Below the pieces are notes generated by a model. It was given only the letters and a program-made list of their open reading frames with translations. It ran no database searches and was not told the origin of the DNA. Source: Carallia brachiata (taxonomy: Eukaryota; Streptophyta; Magnoliopsida; Malpighiales; Rhizophoraceae). From it: a DNA stretch of 64,000 nucleotides. How positions within the stretch are numbered: position 1 is the stretch's first letter; each line of letters begins with the position of its first letter. The stretch lies in assembly GCA_021464245.1 (NCBI GenBank), contig JADCRB010000038.1, forward strand, positions 1,852,110-1,916,109, in the 5' to 3' direction. Of this stretch, positions 25,299 through 37,849 are shown in pieces. The position numbers were made by a program, and so were the translations under genes.

Positions 25299-25965
25299 AT
25301 CTGACTTAAAAAGGCCATTATGTCCAATCAAAGTTTCCACTTCCGCAGAAAACACGAAGAGTTGCATTTTTTTCGTATCATGTTTTGTTATTTTCGGGCT
25401 GTCCCGCTGTTGTTGTAGCCAGGAGCCCTCCCTTTTGTTCTTCTTTAACTAGTATCTACATATACTTGAATGGACTATGCATGATTCCTGTGAAACAAGA
25501 ACAAGAACTTCTGTTTGCAAATTCAATTTTTGCATGTTTCGACTGTTTGCAATGACAAATGCCAAATGGCCATTTCATTCAAAAACGTGAAGTCATTTAA
25601 TTGGAAGCATTATCAAAACCCTGGCATTCAAATTGGTCTCTAAAAATAATTACTTGGACTTGTCCGATGGCCAGAGAATGAATTCAGTAGCGAATAGTGT
25701 ATTGATTGCATTTTGCATAGAAACTTACATTACATTTATTTTTCTTCCATCTTTTACACATGCTGTCATAGAACAAATCACACTAGGACTAGAAATGGAT
25801 TTTCTACCATCTTTTTGCAAATTTGCAAATAAACTAAAGGGCAATCTTTATTAAAATAGGATGCCATGGTTGTAGGTCAAACCTTCAAGCGAAGATCTGT
25901 GTGGATAAAACTTCATATAACCTGCACAAGTTCATGCTCGTAACTCTAACCAATCTGCAGGGATC
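25299..25965. other. UGT 3' UTR and gap to the HAD gene
   Basis: This is the convergent intergenic DNA between UGT (+) and the HAD hydrolase (-). It probably contains both 3' UTRs. It is highly conserved in unit B (42179-42846). No further gene is seen. Confidence 0.55.
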
Positions 25966-28653
25966 CTAGCTAGCGGCGACAAGATTTTGGAGCAATGACT
26001 CCAAGTCTTTTAATCTGGAGTAATGGTTAGCCAATGATTATGAATGTCAATCCAAGAAAGCGAAACAAGAAAAAACCAAGAGTACATTATCCCTGGGTGT
26101 CATACCTCACATTACTCAAATCTGGGTAAATTGCTATAGCATCTCTAAAATCCTGAATTAAATTAGATATTAACACAATCAACCTCCTGGCTATCAGACA
26201 AAAGCTATTGGCAAGGGATGCAATATTGCTTCATTTCTTTGGCTCAAAAGCGAAGGGACTGAATTGACTAACCTGGTTAGCCGTAGAAGAAGTGTAAGTA
26301 ATTACACATGCCATCCCAGCACTTGTTGCCGCCTACAAAACCATAAAATTTAGTTCCCTTTTGGAGCTTGTCATTCCTTACTTACATATTTTACTTTTTC
26401 CATTTCAGAATAGATTCTTCATGCCAATTCATAATTCAGATGTGGGATGGCTAAAGGAAATAGTTATCAGTTAAAAGGAGCATATAAATCTACCTGCAGA
26501 CCAATGACACTATCCTCCACCACCAAACAATCTCCCACAGATACACCAAGCCTCTGCAAGGAATAAGATTTTAGACAATAATAATTGCAAGTACAGATAG
26601 AAGATCATATGAGTCTTTGCTCAGGCCACAATCTAGTCATATTCTTCATCTCCACCCATAGGCATAAAGGGTAACTCATAATATCTTCTGAACTACCTTG
26701 GCAGCTGTCTCATAAATTGATGGATCTGGCTTTTTTTCCTTGACATCATCACCTGAAAGATGAAAAATAAAAGAGAATAATTGCTTTTGAATCGAGTAGA
26801 AGAAACAAAGAGATCTTTAAACACTGAAAATAAGTTCTATTATTTTGCCTAAAAATATTCTATGGTCTACAACAACAATAAATCCTTAATTCCAAATTTA
26901 AATGGAGTGGGCTACATGGATATTTTTGCTAAATTTTCCCTTGTAAGCTTAGGTCATCCTCTCTCTTTCCTCTTGCCATCCACCAAGATTTAGTAATTTG
27001 TCCTAATTGGAGCATTTATAGATCTACATTGTTGGACATGTTAAATTCTATTTTGGAGTCTTAATGACATAAAATGTCAGCCCTCATATAGATCCTGTAA
27101 AAATAAGTTGTCGTCGTACTATTTATCTTACTTCGGATAAAATTTCATCTCCTATAATCAAAATACTGTTCACACACACGCGCAGGGAAAAGAAAAGGGA
27201 AAAAAGATAATGACATATTCCGGACTGTTAACATACCTGCAAGAAAGCAATCAAGACCCTGGAAGCGCTCCTATAACAAAGGAAAAGAGGAGCTGCTTAT
27301 TGCGGAATAATTTTATTAACAATGACCCTAATCATTTCTCAATGTCGGAAACAGAAGACATACCATTCCTATAAGATTCTCGAGACAGAGTATGACTGAA
27401 CTTTTAGTTGCTGCAGAGCAAACAGCCAGCTTTTTCCCCTACAAATCAAGTGGAAGATTTAAAAAACAAAAAGAAATAAAAAAAGATAAGAATAAAAATC
27501 ACATGGGTTTAAACCATTGAGAACAAAAACAGAAAAAAAAAAAAAAATCAAGCTTTTGTCAATCACTAGACGAGGATTTGTTAACCAAAAATACAGTAAG
27601 AGAAAGAGTAAGGTACAAGCATGGCTTACGCATAATCACAAACATGTTTCCGCAAAGTTCATAGGAAAAACACACAATTATATGAGTTTAACTAAGGTCT
27701 ATTATTCATGAATTCATTTTTTGAACTTCTGCAAAAAAAGGGTAAAGATCTGTCTTACAGCAGCCTTGGCCTCGTCCATCAATTGCAATACTCCTGGCCG
27801 AGGCTCCACCTGCACAAAATGGATATCATTCATTCATTCATTCATTCATCAACATTCAAACAACACCACAAATGACCGCATGTGTGCACAATGCATCGGC
27901 ATCTAATTCTCGGAAAAAGATTAAGATCAAGATAAGTAGGTCCGTACAGTTCCAGACTTGATTATTTCTTTGTACCTCTCAGTTTTCCAGTCCTGCAGCA
28001 ACCAAATCAATAGTATTTAAACTTGATGTTCCGAGTTTCCAAACAAAAAGAAAAAGTATATATATTGCTAATTGATCAAATGAAATAAAAACTTGGATAC
28101 CTGGAGAGTATCGATTAGCTTGGCGCGGTCCTCATCGTCCTCCGGCGGCATCTCGAATATTGTCGACGACGGCCACCCGTGCTCCTTAAAGTACCTTCAA
28201 TCAATCAATCAAAATTATTCCTTTGTTTTTTGGTTTTTTCAAAAGAAAAATAAAACATTGAGAGAAAAAACAAGACAAAGAAAAAGAAAAGAACAAAAAA
28301 AAAAAAAAGAAGAGGGACCATCGCATTTTGGGCTTGCCGCCCCCGACGCGGTTCTGGAGCTCATCGTAGAAATCGGGCGGCCAATTGAGGGACTGAGCAG
28401 AGCAACGGACATTGAAATGAGCAAAAGCGTCGTTGTAGGCCTGGCGGTGGAGGTGCTCCGATTCAAGAATCACTCCGTCGCAGTCGAATATCAGAGCTTG
28501 CAGCTGGGAGTATCCCCCAGAAGAAGAAGAAGGTGAAACGGCTGAGAGTGAGATTCTTTGCTGATGATGTCTGTTGCTGAAACGCAGAGCTGCTCTGCCA
28601 TTGGAGCGGGGAAATGTAATTACAGGAGGATGGGAGCAGAGCATCGACGCCAT
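25966..28653 (-). CDS. Plastid HAD-superfamily hydrolase, CbbY-like (At4g39970 type), intact copy A
   Basis: Eleven exons read right to left: 28319-28653, 28101-28194, 27948-27992, 27759-27809, 27364-27438, 27237-27270, 26697-26752, 26494-26553, 26273-26332, 26106-26152, 25966-26014. They sum to 906 nt, 301 residues plus stop, without frame breaks. A Ser/Arg-rich N-terminus of about 50 residues looks like a transit peptide. HAD motif I is FDCDGVILE with Asp57 and Asp59; motif II is in VCSAATKSS; the motif III Lys is in VKEKKPDPSIY; motif IV is VVEDSVIG. The CbbY branch hydrolyses sugar phosphates (for example xylulose-1,5-bisphosphate in related plastid proteins), but the substrate of the At4g39970 branch is not something I can state. 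An in-frame ATG 24 nt upstream (28677) is possible. The second copy at 42847-45064 is broken. Confidence 0.9.
26875..27120. repeat. Dispersed plant repeat in HAD intron
   Basis: The block CAACAACAATAAATCC...GGAGTGGGCTACATGGAT resembles the widespread eudicot repeat with CAACAACAACAAAGCCTTA and GGGGTCGGCTACATG. Related pieces lie in unit B (about 43735) and in MED18 intron 1 (about 58300-58900). The class is uncertain. Confidence 0.4.
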
Positions 28654-28677
28654 GAGCACTGAAGAAGTATCGCACAA

Positions 28678-31623
28678 AAGAGAGCGTGGTTATGTGCTGT
28701 TTTGTGTGTGGTTGTGGGAGATTGAAGCTAGTTTTGAAATCTAACGGATTTTGATGTCTTTCCCTTCCAGCGCAAAGCACGGCTTTTTAACCGTCTTGTC
28801 TCCTTGTTTGGGAGAGTGAAAAAAGTGAGGAGGGAATAGAATTTTTTTATTAAGAATAATTTAAATAATTAAGAGCAGTAATTATTAATTATAAAATTTA
28901 AAGTTTAGATTTTAAATTTTACTCACATAATTATTTCTCTATTATTGCTTTAGTAGTTTTAAAAAGACAAAAAAAAATTAAATTTTCGGTGGAAAACACA
29001 AATTTGTGTTTAAAGGAGTTAAAGGTGTACGCGGTTGGTTTAGGCGAATTGATTCTTATATTCAAATTAAACTGTTGTTGATAGTTGAAAAAATTTTAGA
29101 ATCATAACTAAATCAATATAAGAGTGAAACAAATTAAATTGTCATTTGTTGTTGTTGGTTAGTTTAGTCAATTTGACAATTTAAACAATAATTTTGGAAA
29201 TAATTTTTTTTATCAATATAGATATAATAATTCATAGTATATGAAAAGTTCGAATGTAATATATAACTACCTGAAGTAATATTTTAATGACAAGTCGGTT
29301 GCATTTTATGCTGATGACCCAAGTTAGAATCCCAACGTCTACATACTCCCCTAACAAACGCTAGGTGATCACACTAGATGACTAAAGATTACAACATGAC
29401 ATTAGGTTTTCAACTCAGTAATCGTTCTAATCTTTAGCGGCGAAAATATGCTCAATCATACTGGTATTTAGGTGGTAATTCTACCTATATAAGGATGGTT
29501 CGATGAAGCATTGGCAAACAAAAATTACTCTATTCTTAATTACAAATTTAATGACCAATATATCGACAATAAATCTTTTTTTTGTCTAAAAAAACTGTAA
29601 TATATAGATTTTTTTTCACGAGTAAGCTTTGACAATATGTTACACATCAATGGTGAAATAATAAGGCTAAATGATGCCTTAGTCTTACAATAACATTAGA
29701 ACTACAAAATTATAAATTGTTTTAAATACTCAAGTAGAACGCAAAAAATTTGTAAAATTCAATACAAAAATGTAAAGAAAGTGTTATGAACACATTTATC
29801 AATTTAGACAGGGTGTATTTAGTGCTTTCAATTCACATCTACTGTAGATTAATAATACAAGAATTAAGATGCTTAGTTTTTAATTCTCTTTTAATGTCTT
29901 CTACAATATTTACATGAATAAATGCATCCAAACAAAATGAAGAAAAAAAAAATCACCCAACCGTAGAATGTGGTTAATTTTTGTGAAAATAGTTAAATTT
30001 TTTCATATGATCTATCTCTCAATAAAACATATTTTTGAGTTTTAGTAATTTTTTACAGTTGGTTTAGTTTTGATAATTTTTAGATTTATAAAACTGCAAC
30101 CAAACTGTATAATATGGTTTGCTAAAATTTTAAATTGTAATCAATCCATTTTCTACGGTTTTTTTGGTTTCAGTTTGATTTTAGTCAGATTAATCGAGTT
30201 GGATGAATTGGACAATTTTATATGCACCCCGTAAGAGGACGGATTTGGAAGATAAAAGAAGTGGGGGGCGATTTTTCCTAGCACCTACCAAAAACCATTC
30301 TCCTAATTTTAGAGAAAGAGATAACAAATTATAAAGAATTATTAATGATAACTATAATGTGGAGGTAATAGGTAAGGCCCAATGTGAGAGATAAGATGCG
30401 AATAAATGTAGTAAGGTGGATGTATGAAATTGTAATTCTATTTAACACTATCAAATATGATAGTTTTAAATCTGTAACAGTATTTTTAAAGGCTTTAGGC
30501 TCACTAAAATGCTAAGGCCTTTTAAAGTCTAAGCATAAGATGCAGGTACATGTATGAGCAAAGTGGATTACCCTTTGCACACGCCTGAGCAAAGTGGATC
30601 GCACTTTCAAAAACTATTAAAATATACTTAAGAAAATATAAATTATAAAATTAATTCAAATAAACTGTGCAAAAGATAAAACAAAATATTTCACGTCTTC
30701 CACAAAATAAAGGAACAAGTTTTAAAAGAGTTGTTCATGATAAATCAGAACGATAAGAAATTGTATTGAAATATAATTAAAAATTTAAATTATCATAGTT
30801 ATCTTCATCAAGCTCATGTATAATCATATCTTCTTCATCATCACTATATCAAATGCATTAAGCACAAAAGATTCTCACCATACTCATAAGGGGATAATGG
30901 GGAAGAAATAACAACAACACATGGTAGGTTTTGAACCCAGAACTTACCATATGTAGTGGGATGCCTCTTACCAAACCAACTTGTGTTTTGTTAATTAATT
31001 AATTTATTTTTTCTTCTTATTTACTCAATTGGGCAAGAACCAAAACTCTCATTTCCTTTCTCATTTTACTTTTTATAAATAACAAATTAACAGTTATTAT
31101 TTTTTATCTCTCTTTTCTTTTATTTGTTAAAAATATTATTGATTATTTTCCTGTTAATTTATTTTTTAATAAATGAATTAATTGAAATTTAAATAAATAA
31201 ATTACAATATGCTTAATGTTTAAAATATTTTGATATATAAAAGTTAGTTATTCTGTTAATTTTATCATACATTAAATTATAAATTTTATTTGGTTAAATA
31301 TACTAATTATAATATCTTTAACGTATATAAATATATACATCTTATATAAATATAGTAATTAAAATACAATTTTCTTTAAATATTTATTATTATTCATACA
31401 TAAATATTTAATTATTTTTAATACTTAATATATATAAATATTTAATTGTTTAATATTAAATACGGATTTTAGAAATTGAATAGCTGTTGTTACTTCACAT
31501 TTTGGATTGGTCTTCTTGACGATCATGAGATCTCTTTTTTCTACTAGCAAAATTCATCCAAAACCTGTTCGTTTCATTTAGTTTATCTCTTTGTACTTTG
31601 CTTGATTGAACTACAAGAGAACA
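28678..31623. other. Intergenic DNA of unit A, HAD gene to F-box
   Basis: The HAD promoter and 5' UTR lie at the left, followed by AT-rich DNA homologous to 45090-47887. A stretch at about 29280-29640 has no counterpart in B. A SINE-like piece on the minus strand lies at about 30925-30985. No gene is seen. Confidence 0.5.
30925..30985 (-). mobile_element. SINE-like pol III promoter piece (unit A)
   Basis: On the minus strand AAGTTGGTTTGGTAAGAGGC (box-A-like) precedes TGGGTTCAAAACCTACC (box-B-like). The same piece occurs in unit B at about 46988-47047, so it predates the duplication. Confidence 0.4.
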
Positions 31624-32331
31624 ATGGAGAGATTACCTGCAGATTTGTGTCTCAAGATATTCTGCTGGTTGGATCACCAGCACCTTGCAGCCGGCCAAGA
31701 AGCTGAGAATTACAAAGATCAACTTTTTATAATCTTTTCTTTTTCGTTTACATTCCTTTGATCTTCTTTAGTGTTGGTTCTAGTTGGGTCTTGATCACTT
31801 TTAGATAAGATTCTCGTTCTTGTTTTGTTGCGAAAGGAGATGGGTGCTCTTGGATTAGCCTTGATGTGCTTTCTGTCTTTTTATGTCTTGTGGATTTGTT
31901 AGTGTTTCCGATCAGATTTGCAAGTTGATGGCAAGATCTCAAATGGGTATCCTCAATTTGTTTTGAGACGCGATTGTTGTGTTAGTATAACACACAATTC
32001 AGAATGTTGAATCGGTGACTTTCGGTTGCAGTTTGTGGAGGGGTGTTTTGTGTCTGTCTGAAAATGTTTAAAATGGTCATGTCTTGTCAGCTATGAACCG
32101 CTTTTGAATTCTGACATCAGGGAAAATGGTGCGGATGTGCGTTGATCGGCTTTTTATGGCCTTCTTAGCTTCTGTTTTCTTGCTTCTTCTCCGAAATTCC
32201 TGGTTTTTTTTTTTCCCATGTTATGCACTTTTCTAGTCACCTTCTTGTTGGCTGCTTCTCTGATCTTGTTTGTTTTTCCCTTGGTGAAGTGTTTCCAGAC
32301 TTCAATGCACTACAAAAATCCAAGTGTCTAA

Positions 32332-32652
32332 CTATCCAAAATTAATAATCTTCCACGCGGGATCGGCAGTTGTTCTGCATATTATGCGACTGTATCCACC
32401 GTTTTTCACTTCTTTCACTTTCATAAGCCAATTTTCAATATAACCAAAAAAGCCAAGAGTGATATTGTTGAAAGATAGGATAGCAGTAAGACAGTCCAAA
32501 TCATCAAGGCAGCCTACATCACAACCGTGATGAATCAACTTCTTGACAATAACAGTGATCTGCAGATCAATCATATAGTTTTGGTCGCCATTGTCACCGG
32601 CAGAAGAATAACAATCTGATGTTAAAACAAGCGTTCCACTGTTAAGTAGCAA
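32332..32652 (-). other. Unrecognised 106-codon frame in inverted segment
   Basis: An open frame on the minus strand (MLLNSGTLVLTSDCY... ending WKIINFG) lies inside the F-box pseudogene intron. Its first third matches 48596-48710 in unit B, where it lies on the plus strand and is followed by other sequence. Acidic and hydrophobic residues alternate plausibly, but I recognise no family. It may be an exon or captured gene fragment. Confidence 0.25.
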
Positions 32653-32780
32653 CTTAAAAAGGGAAGGTGAAGCATGGAGCTGAGTTCATTAATGAATTAT
32701 ATGTGAGATAAGCAAATTTTGTGCCTCAACCCAAAGGCCTGGGCTAGCCATTAAACAAATGTAGACATGATAATTAAAAC

Positions 32781-33454
32781 CATAGTTTTATAAATCGGAC
32801 TGGTTATTAAACTGGTAAGAAAACTGAGTTAGTGGTTTAGCGGTTCAAGTAGAAAACTGGCGGTTGAACCGGCGAGTCAATTCTGATTTGATAAAATAAT
32901 AATTAATACTTATAATTTTTCATTTTTTAATAACAAATAATGAGTATAATCATAAAAAAAGAATATGAGTCTATTTAAATTTAAAATAAAATTAAAATAT
33001 AAGATATTTATGATAATTTTTTAATTAAATAAATTAATAAAGTATAAATATCAAAAATAAAATATTATAAAACTATTAATCGAATATTCATATCTAAAAA
33101 TAAATATTATAGAGTCAATATATAATTCAAAAATATTACATTTTTCATTAATATAAATAAGTATTATTTATTCTCATTTTTAATCCAAAAAAATAAATAA
33201 AACGACGTCGTTTTGATCAAGATGACCTGGTTACCGGTTCACCGGTCCGACCGGCCGGTTCACCAGTTTTGGAGTTACAGGCTTTTCAGTCCGACTGGCC
33301 GGTTCACCGGTTTTTCGGTTCGACCGGCCGGTTCACCGGTTTTAGGGCGGTTCATTTCCTATTCCAGTTTTATCAGAGAATCGAACCGGTCCGACCTCCA
33401 GTTCACCGATTTTTCGGTCCGACCGGCCGGTTCGGTCCTGTTTTTAAAACTATG
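32781..33454. mobile_element. hAT-type MITE with perfect target-site duplication
   Basis: The ends are CATAGTTTTA and TAAAACTATG, a perfect 10-bp inverted repeat that extends imperfectly. The flanks are ATTAAAAC at 32773-32780 and 33455-33462, an exact 8-bp target-site duplication typical of hAT elements. The 674-bp interior has CCGGTT/CCGGCCGG-rich right-hand sequence and no transposase. It is absent from the corresponding part of unit B. Confidence 0.8.
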
Positions 33455-34670
33455 ATTAAAACAATTCCGTAAGCAAGATATGGAAGTGTAACTTACATCA
33501 AGCATGCCGTGGTCTAGAGCTAACTTGTTAGAATTGGCATTTTTTATTGTCAAATCATAATTAGTCTTTAGATTTCAACTAAGAAGTAAGTATTTTAAAG
33601 TTTCTTAGCCAAAACATGTTAGTGGGAGCAGGCAGAGGCTGCTGTCCCCTTTTTTAAAATTTGGGGTTAGAAGAGTTTGCTTCCATAAACTTATTTACTT
33701 GTAAGTTTAGTTCTAAGTATTATTAACCTGTTGTAATCATTTTAGTTTGTCTTTATCCTTGTAAAAACTTCTATATTATGGGGCATATGAATCAATGGAA
33801 GTAAGCTATGTTCAACTTCATCATGTTTATTGATATTTTCCTTTACCAAAAATGTTTTATAGCTTTTTTTCTCTCTCTTTTTGCTGCATTTTCTATTTCT
33901 GCAACTTGTCAGCAACTTTGCTGCATTTGCAGCTCTAATATTGATTCATCATCTTAATTTTCCTTTATCTTCTCCACTCCCAAAACCAACATAACTTGAA
34001 TTCTTAGCTATGGTTGACATCAAAGTCCACTAATCCATCTGTTTTTTTTTTTTTTTTTCTCGTTTCTGCCTTTTCTGTCATTTTCTTTTATGTGATTCTG
34101 CCTTTTCAGTGGTAAGTTGTTGACTTAAGAAATTTCTTGTTGTAAAGTTTGCAAGAAATGGAAGCTCCTTGCTTCAGACAACATTCTATGGTTTAATTTC
34201 TTCAAGGACAGATGGGGAATAGATCAGGCCACATTTTACGCTCCTGTCAATTCCAACTCGTGAAAGGATGTGTACGAGGTGCAAGATTGTTGTGATCGAG
34301 TCGGATTGTTAGCTGAAAGTGCATTTCTATCTTTTATTAGGCAGCAAGTAATTGCTTGTCTCCACTCTGCGCTATTGCATGTCTTCACACTGCTGTCTCT
34401 TAAATACGATTTTATCACCACATAATTGCACACAAGCTTGACACGCACCTAACACGGGAAAGACAAATTCTAATGACCTGTTTGCTTTAACTAGGAAAAG
34501 ATTGAACTGTGAAGATGGGTAAGCAATTGACTGGAGATTAGATTAGAATCGCCACTATGTTAATGTTTTGTTGATACCAATAAACGTTTTCTAGAAGTGG
34601 ACACCCTTCTTTACCACCACAGTTTTCTGGCAATTTTTTTGAATGGTTCTGACGCTAAGATTTTCTTTTT

Positions 34671-34841
34671 GTAAATGTGGCAACTCGAGCTTATGAAATA
34701 TTGAGAATTGTTGATCAATGCGCCAATAAAGGAGGTTTGGAGTTAGACAGTGCAACATTTCAAAAATTAGATGGTAACGGGGAAGGCCAGAGCCAAGGCT
34801 GCCTTAATGTGAAGTACAAATTGGTTCATTGCAGGGATTGA
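34671..34841 (+). pseudogene. PR-4 3' exon fragment in unit B
   Basis: This contains all but the first three bases of PR-4 exon 2, ending in the same CKRD-type tail (VHCRD then TGA). No exon 1, signal peptide, promoter or splice acceptor is present, because the duplication began inside the exon. The frame is still open, with few substitutions (for example AFQ region RKA to SAT). Confidence 0.9.
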
Positions 34842-36745
34842 AGTGCTCATGAAGACAACAAAATACTCTACTAGCTACTTAAGTGTTTCTTTTCTTAATT
34901 AAGTGCCCAATTAAGTGCTTTTTAAGAGGATAATTTCCTCAAATGAAACTTTAAGGCCATAATATACCTTATGTGATATTTTTAATAGAAATTACTTTGT
35001 CATGTTTATGAGTGTATCATTGTTTTTTCACCTATATGGATTATAACTTTAGTTTGAAATGACAATAAGAACCACTCATAGATGAGTGTGTTCGCTTCCA
35101 TTATTCCGTAAAGTTTAGTTGTTCTCATTTATAAAGAGTCCTACGGTTATGAGAAATTTGATCATAAAAATTTTTGCAATCAATTAATATCAAAATATAA
35201 TAGTAGTATTTTGTTATTATTGTAGGATTCTCTAGCACGTAGAAGGCACGCATATCAGTGTTCGGGGACCAAAACGTATCGCTTTTGTGTGTTTTCATGT
35301 CCTATTAGAGTTCAAGACTGTAATGTTGAGCTGCTAGTAATGACAAAATCAATGGAAATGGCTGTACCCATCGAGACCATAGGAGAGTCATGCTCGTTTA
35401 TGGTTCGTGGGTTAACAATAATTCTAATGGACCTTGAAGACGATATTAATGAAATATATAAGACTTTCCTACCCAAAATTTATTGATGTGTTTTGACCAG
35501 CAATCAAAGATACATGGACATGAAATATGAATACAATACGATATAAATACGAAAATACATAAATTCTTTAAGACATGAATACAACATGAACATAATTATA
35601 AAATATATATTATATTTTAAATATATGTAATATATATGTAATTTGAATATTTTTGACAAATTTAGTATTTTTTTCAACATATGTAGTAATTATTATGATA
35701 TATGATGATGTAATTAGCATCTTGTTAAGAATTTTAAAATAATATTACACACACACACTTGCGCACACGAACACACATATATACATAATATTTAAGAAAT
35801 TATAACTTAAAATAGTTAATTGGTTCAAAAAAATTAAAGTAATTAACATAATTAATAGAAAAACAAATATTTATTAATTATGAATTTTTTATCAAACTAT
35901 TCATTAATACGTTCAACAAAAAAATTATTATGTGTATGATTTTAAATAAATTTAAAATTATATATATAACTACAAAGGAGAGAGAAAGTTTCTTCTTGGG
36001 TCTAGAGGCCTTTTTACTTTACATGGCATGCTTTCTACTCTTTCGAAATTTTGATATTTTAATTTATTTTTATAAATTTAATTAAAATATTTATGATAAA
36101 CTCACCGCTTATTAGAATGATTCGTGACTGTAAAAAAATTTAAATTTGATACAAATATAAAAATTGTTATCAAATTGATTACTTTGAATTCTTATTGAAT
36201 CATATTATGATTGTACATAATCTTTATAGAACTATTAGATACAATTATCAATTTTTAATAACACTCATTGGTAGTCTTTATATATTTTGATCGAAATAAA
36301 TCTCTTCAGTTCACATGGTTATAAATAAACAATTAATTCTATTGGACCTTTTTTTTTTTTTTTTGGGCCAGAAGAGACAAAGCTAAACAGAAAAGACAAT
36401 CAACTTGCAAATTCTTTAACAGTGGTAATCCCAATTATTTTGCTTTAATCTCATCGTCAATTATTTTACAAGTTTTTTTTTTTTTTTTAAATTTTCCTAT
36501 GGTTTCTTGCTTGGCTGTCTCTTAGAAACAACAGTTTTTGTGGTTCTTCATTGGAAACATGCATCCGTTTTTTCAACTTTACCGTGCTCAAGAAGTTATC
36601 TCTTTCTCACAACAAATTCAACAGTACGATTTTGCTGTTACTAATTTCTATAGTCTGTTACTTTCTTCTTCTTTAACTTTTGACAATTGATTATCCAATT
36701 CATGCTTAACTGCAATTACATAAGATTTTTTATTTGTTGCTTTTT
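34842..36745. other. Intergenic DNA of unit B, left part
   Basis: This is homologous to 20119-21855. It keeps the (CA)n-like run (about 35747-35778), the diverged LRR remnant (about 36562-36627) and the short MAVPIETIGESC frame, which stops after 65 codons here. No intact gene is seen. Confidence 0.5.
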
Positions 36746-37849
36746 GCGCCTCTCCCCCTCTCTATCTCTCTCTCTCTCTCTCTCTCATTGAAGCATAAAG
36801 TTCTAAGCTCCCCCAACCTACCTTGGCCGGCGACAGTGGAAGCCGCCGCCATCGGTCACATCCGTCCCCTCTTTTCTCTCCCTATTTTCCTTTTGTTTTT
36901 CTCCCTCTACTACCACCTTCTCCCCCTCACTTCCCTCCTAACTGTCGTGGTGTTTGCTTTACTTTTTCTTATATCTAACTCAAATAAAGCACTCATTGCC
37001 TTTTCAGTCTCAGATTTACCATCCTTGTCGTCGTGTCATTCTTTTCATCGTTTATGCCGCCACCTCCGCTGCAGGAATTGCCACAACAGCCATCAGAGCG
37101 TTGCGTCGACCACCGTCTCAACTACTGGAGCCACCCTACAAGCTACTGGTACCATCGACTCTGACAATGACCTTGCTGCCGGCACAGCTTTATCGGTTGC
37201 CTATGCAGCCGTTGATACAACTCCTATTGCTACTGAAGTGAATGCCGACGGCGCCATCTCCCCCACTACTACCCCTACCCGCGCTGCTGCCTCTGCTGCC
37301 CATTGTTCCGTCGCCAGTCATGTTGCCCCTACCGTCGCCACCCTCCATCAGCACTAACGCCACCTATGGATTAGATGAGATAGGCTGCTTTTGGACTTTT
37401 TTGTGTTATTATATGTATACTGTGTATGTACTATATATGTGTATGTACTATATATGTGGGTGATGTGTACTATATTTGTGTATGACTACTATTATTATGT
37501 TTGTAGTGTAATAATTTAGGAAATTGTTACTAGTTGGTTTTGTCATTGGTTTGCCAAAGTACAGTGAGTGCTGTCTTGTGCAACTTTGTTCGACTATTGT
37601 AGGCTTATTTAAAATTTTAATTTTAGGTAAGTTTAACTTCAATTTGGTATGTACTCTTTTCTAAGGGTTCTGTCAAAATAGGTTTCATGCCTAATTTATT
37701 AATAGTTATGTTGACCATTTCAGTTGTAAGTAATTGTCATCGTTATGTATTCCTATTTTATGTAAGTATTCTCAATGCTTTTGTATCGGACTTGTGTACG
37801 TTTTCGATTAAAATCAATACAACGATTCCCTTGGTCAAAAAAAAAAATG
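36746..37849 (+). mobile_element. Poly(A)-ended retro-insertion 1 (about 1.1 kb), unit B only
   Basis: Unit A has an uninterrupted site. In B the flanks ATTTGTTGCTTTTT (36732-36745) and ATTTATTGCTTTCT (37850-37863) form an imperfect 14-bp target-site duplication. The insert starts with a CT-rich leader, has a GC-richer middle with Ala/Thr/Pro-rich frames, and ends in CCCTTGGTC plus poly-A. That 3' end resembles the LINE-like terminus at 63691 (CCTTTGGTCAAAG). It may be a LINE-mobilised transcript or a short LINE. The open frame at 36734-37357 starts in flanking DNA and uses the CT repeat, so it is not taken as a gene. Confidence 0.75.

Larger units (their letters stand above)
31624..34307 (+). 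pseudogene. F-box gene, truncated copy A
   Basis: Exon 1 (31624-31702, MERLPADLCLKIFCWLDHQH) and exon 2 (34148-34307) match the intact gene at 47888. Exon 3 is absent because the duplication breakpoint lies in intron 2. Other lesions are present. The exon 1 donor AAG|GTGAG of B reads AAGCTGAG here. Exon 2 has TGA at 34261-34263 where B has TGG. The exon 2 donor GTAGG reads GTTAG. The intron carries a hAT MITE and a rearranged segment. It cannot give a full F-box protein. Confidence 0.85.
19948..34670. repeat. Tandem duplication unit A (about 14.7 kb)
   Basis: This is the first of two direct units. It starts at GTAAATGTGGCAACTCGAGC in PR-4 exon 2 and ends in F-box intron 2 before TTTTCTTTTT|GTAAAT. 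The same order of PR-4 exon 2, LRR remnant, UGT, HAD gene and F-box exons 1-2 recurs in unit B, with very high identity over exons and many introns. Unit A lacks the B insertions at 36746 and 39274. It has its own hAT MITE (32781) and keeps about 375 bp that B lost from the HAD gene. Confidence 0.93.

Noticed and set aside
36734..37357. 207-codon frame with Leu-Ser repeats and an Ala/Thr-rich end
   Set aside because: It starts in the target-site flank, passes through a CT microsatellite, and lies in a retro-insertion. Other frames there are equally open.
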